Below are positions 63,252 through 64,000 of a stretch of DNA of 64,000 nucleotides, piece after piece. Origin of the DNA: Salinimonas chungwhensis DSM 16280 (GTDB lineage: Bacteria > Pseudomonadota > Gammaproteobacteria > Enterobacterales > Alteromonadaceae). Where the stretch lies: NCBI RefSeq assembly GCF_000378185.1, contig NZ_KB899376.1:710357-774356 (forward strand), in the 5' to 3' direction. Positions within the stretch are counted from its first letter, which is position 1. Every line of letters starts with the position of its first letter. The notes beneath the pieces are model-generated. The model was not told where the DNA came from, searched no databases, and saw nothing but the letters and a program-made list of their open reading frames with translations. Position numbers and translations under genes: made by a program.

Positions 63252-64000
63252 TTATTCTGTTTTGAACATGCTTTCAGAGATACCCATAACACTATCGGCA
63301 CCGGCATAAATAGCAGCAGCATGGGCATCAGCACGGGGTAATAAGCGACTGAAATAAAATTTTGCCGTTTCGATTTTACCCTGATAAAAATCGGAATCAG
63401 CGGTACCTGCTGCAAGTTTCTCTTTGGCAACCAGCGCCATCTTTAACCAGTAATAAGCCAGCGTGACATAACCTGAAAACATCAGGTAATCCACAGACGC
63501 CGCTCCAAGCTCATCAGGATTATCACCTACGTGACTACCAACGTGCCTGGTTAATGCCTGCCAGTTTTCCATTGCTTGTAATAGCTGGTCACGCCAACCG
63601 CCAGCCTGCCCAGCGTCGTCTACTGATGAACAGAAAGTGCTCATTTCTTTAAGGAAAATAGCCAGTAACTCACCTTTTGATCCCAATATTTTTCGTCCCA
63701 ATAAATCCAGTGACTGGATCCCCGTGGTGCCTTCGTACAAACTGCTGATGCGCGTGTCCCGCGCGAGCTGTTCCATCCCCCACTCGCTGATATAGCCGTG
63801 ACCACCATAAATTTGGATACCGTGACTAGTACTTTCCTGGGCGGTTTCTGTGAAAAAGGCTTTAACAATTGGCGTCAGTAACGCCAGTTTTGACTCAGCC
63901 AGCTGGATATCTTCGGCTGTTTTACTGTGCTGACAAATATCTACCTGCTGCATACAGTAATACGCTAATGCGCGGCTGCCTTCGGCGAATGCTTTTTGCG
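63252..64000 (-). CDS. Acyl-CoA dehydrogenase (C-terminal part)
   Basis: The frame is open to the window end, so about the last 249 residues are present. It reads KAFAEGSRALAYYCMQQVDIC at the edge, then FTETAQESTSHGIQIYGGHGYISEWGMEQLARDTRISSLYEGTTGIQSLDLLGRK, which contains the C-terminal acyl-CoA dehydrogenase pattern with the FAD-binding and catalytic region (QIYGGHGY, the RD-x-R-I-x-x-x-YEGT motif). After it comes a C-terminal extension of about 130 residues with helices, as in the long fatty-acid-oxidation type dehydrogenases (FadE-like or DUF-tailed forms). It oxidises an acyl-CoA thioester; chain length cannot be told. A large nested hairpin follows its stop. Confidence 0.92.
   Translation of the reverse strand, partial: QKAFAEGSRALAYYCMQQVDICQHSKTAEDIQLAESKLALLTPIVKAFFTETAQESTSHGIQIYGGHGYISEWGMEQLARDTRISSLYEGTTGIQSLDLLGRKILGSKGELLAIFLKEMSTFCSSVDDAGQAGGWRDQLLQAMENWQALTRHVGSHVGDNPDELGAASVDYLMFSGYVTLAYYWLKMALVAKEKLAAGTADSDFYQGKIETAKFYFSRLLPRADAHAAAIYAGADSVMGISESMFKTE

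Overview
The window reads as chromosomal DNA of a marine gammaproteobacterium, most likely from the Alteromonadaceae (Alteromonas and relatives). Reasons: two TonB-dependent receptors, two secreted proteins of a type (DUF3718) typical of Alteromonadales, an ssrA tag ending NDENYALAA, dense c-di-GMP signalling genes, and a rimP-nusA-infB-rbfA-truB-rpsO core operon of gammaproteobacterial type. No phage, insertion sequence, CRISPR array or plasmid gene was seen. Three genes appear to start with TTG (rimP, a LysR regulator, an APC permease) and several with GTG.

Layout. 1-2.6 kb: end of smpB, an Old Yellow Enzyme gene, tmRNA (ssrA), and a short copy of the ssrA 3' end about 155 bases downstream. 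2.6-6 kb: a secreted solute-binding-like protein, an RDD membrane protein and a lipoprotein. 6.1-13.9 kb: the most interesting block, a secreted cyanophycinase (peptidase S51) divergent from a TonB-dependent receptor, a YfcC-family permease and an isoaspartyl dipeptidase. Together they outline a route from external cyanophycin to beta-Asp-Arg dipeptide to free Asp and Arg. The dipeptidase has altered metal ligands. 14-21 kb: ExoD, a three-gene cluster with an EVE protein and a nucleotidyltransferase, a YgiQ radical SAM protein, a small winged-helix protein and a DUF3718 protein.

19.7-26.6 kb: a second uptake locus. An AraC regulator is translationally coupled to a membrane protein with a degenerate GGDEF domain that keeps its c-di-GMP I-site. 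Both are divergent from a TonB-dependent receptor followed by a two-domain beta-propeller phytase, which suggests phytate use. A run of ten C residues lies between receptor and phytase. 26.8-41 kb: an APC permease, an AsmA-like protein, a TetR-adaptor-RND efflux operon, ahpC-ahpF with a perfect palindrome between them, a DUF2252 protein, a TPR protein with a receiver domain lacking its phospho-acceptor, and a PleD-like diguanylate cyclase.

41.6-58.9 kb: an oxygenase, a GNAT-nitrilase fusion, an anchored coiled-coil protein, a lipoprotein cytochrome c, an unknown secreted protein, then the translation operon on the minus strand. Two tandem terminators still precede rimP, but the initiator tRNA genes often found there lie about 5 kb further upstream. 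A hybrid sensor kinase and an HD-GYP response regulator sit in between. pnp does not follow rpsO. 59-64 kb: phhB, an MscS channel with a small entericidin lipoprotein, a LysR regulator, a second DUF3718 protein and the C-terminal part of an acyl-CoA dehydrogenase.
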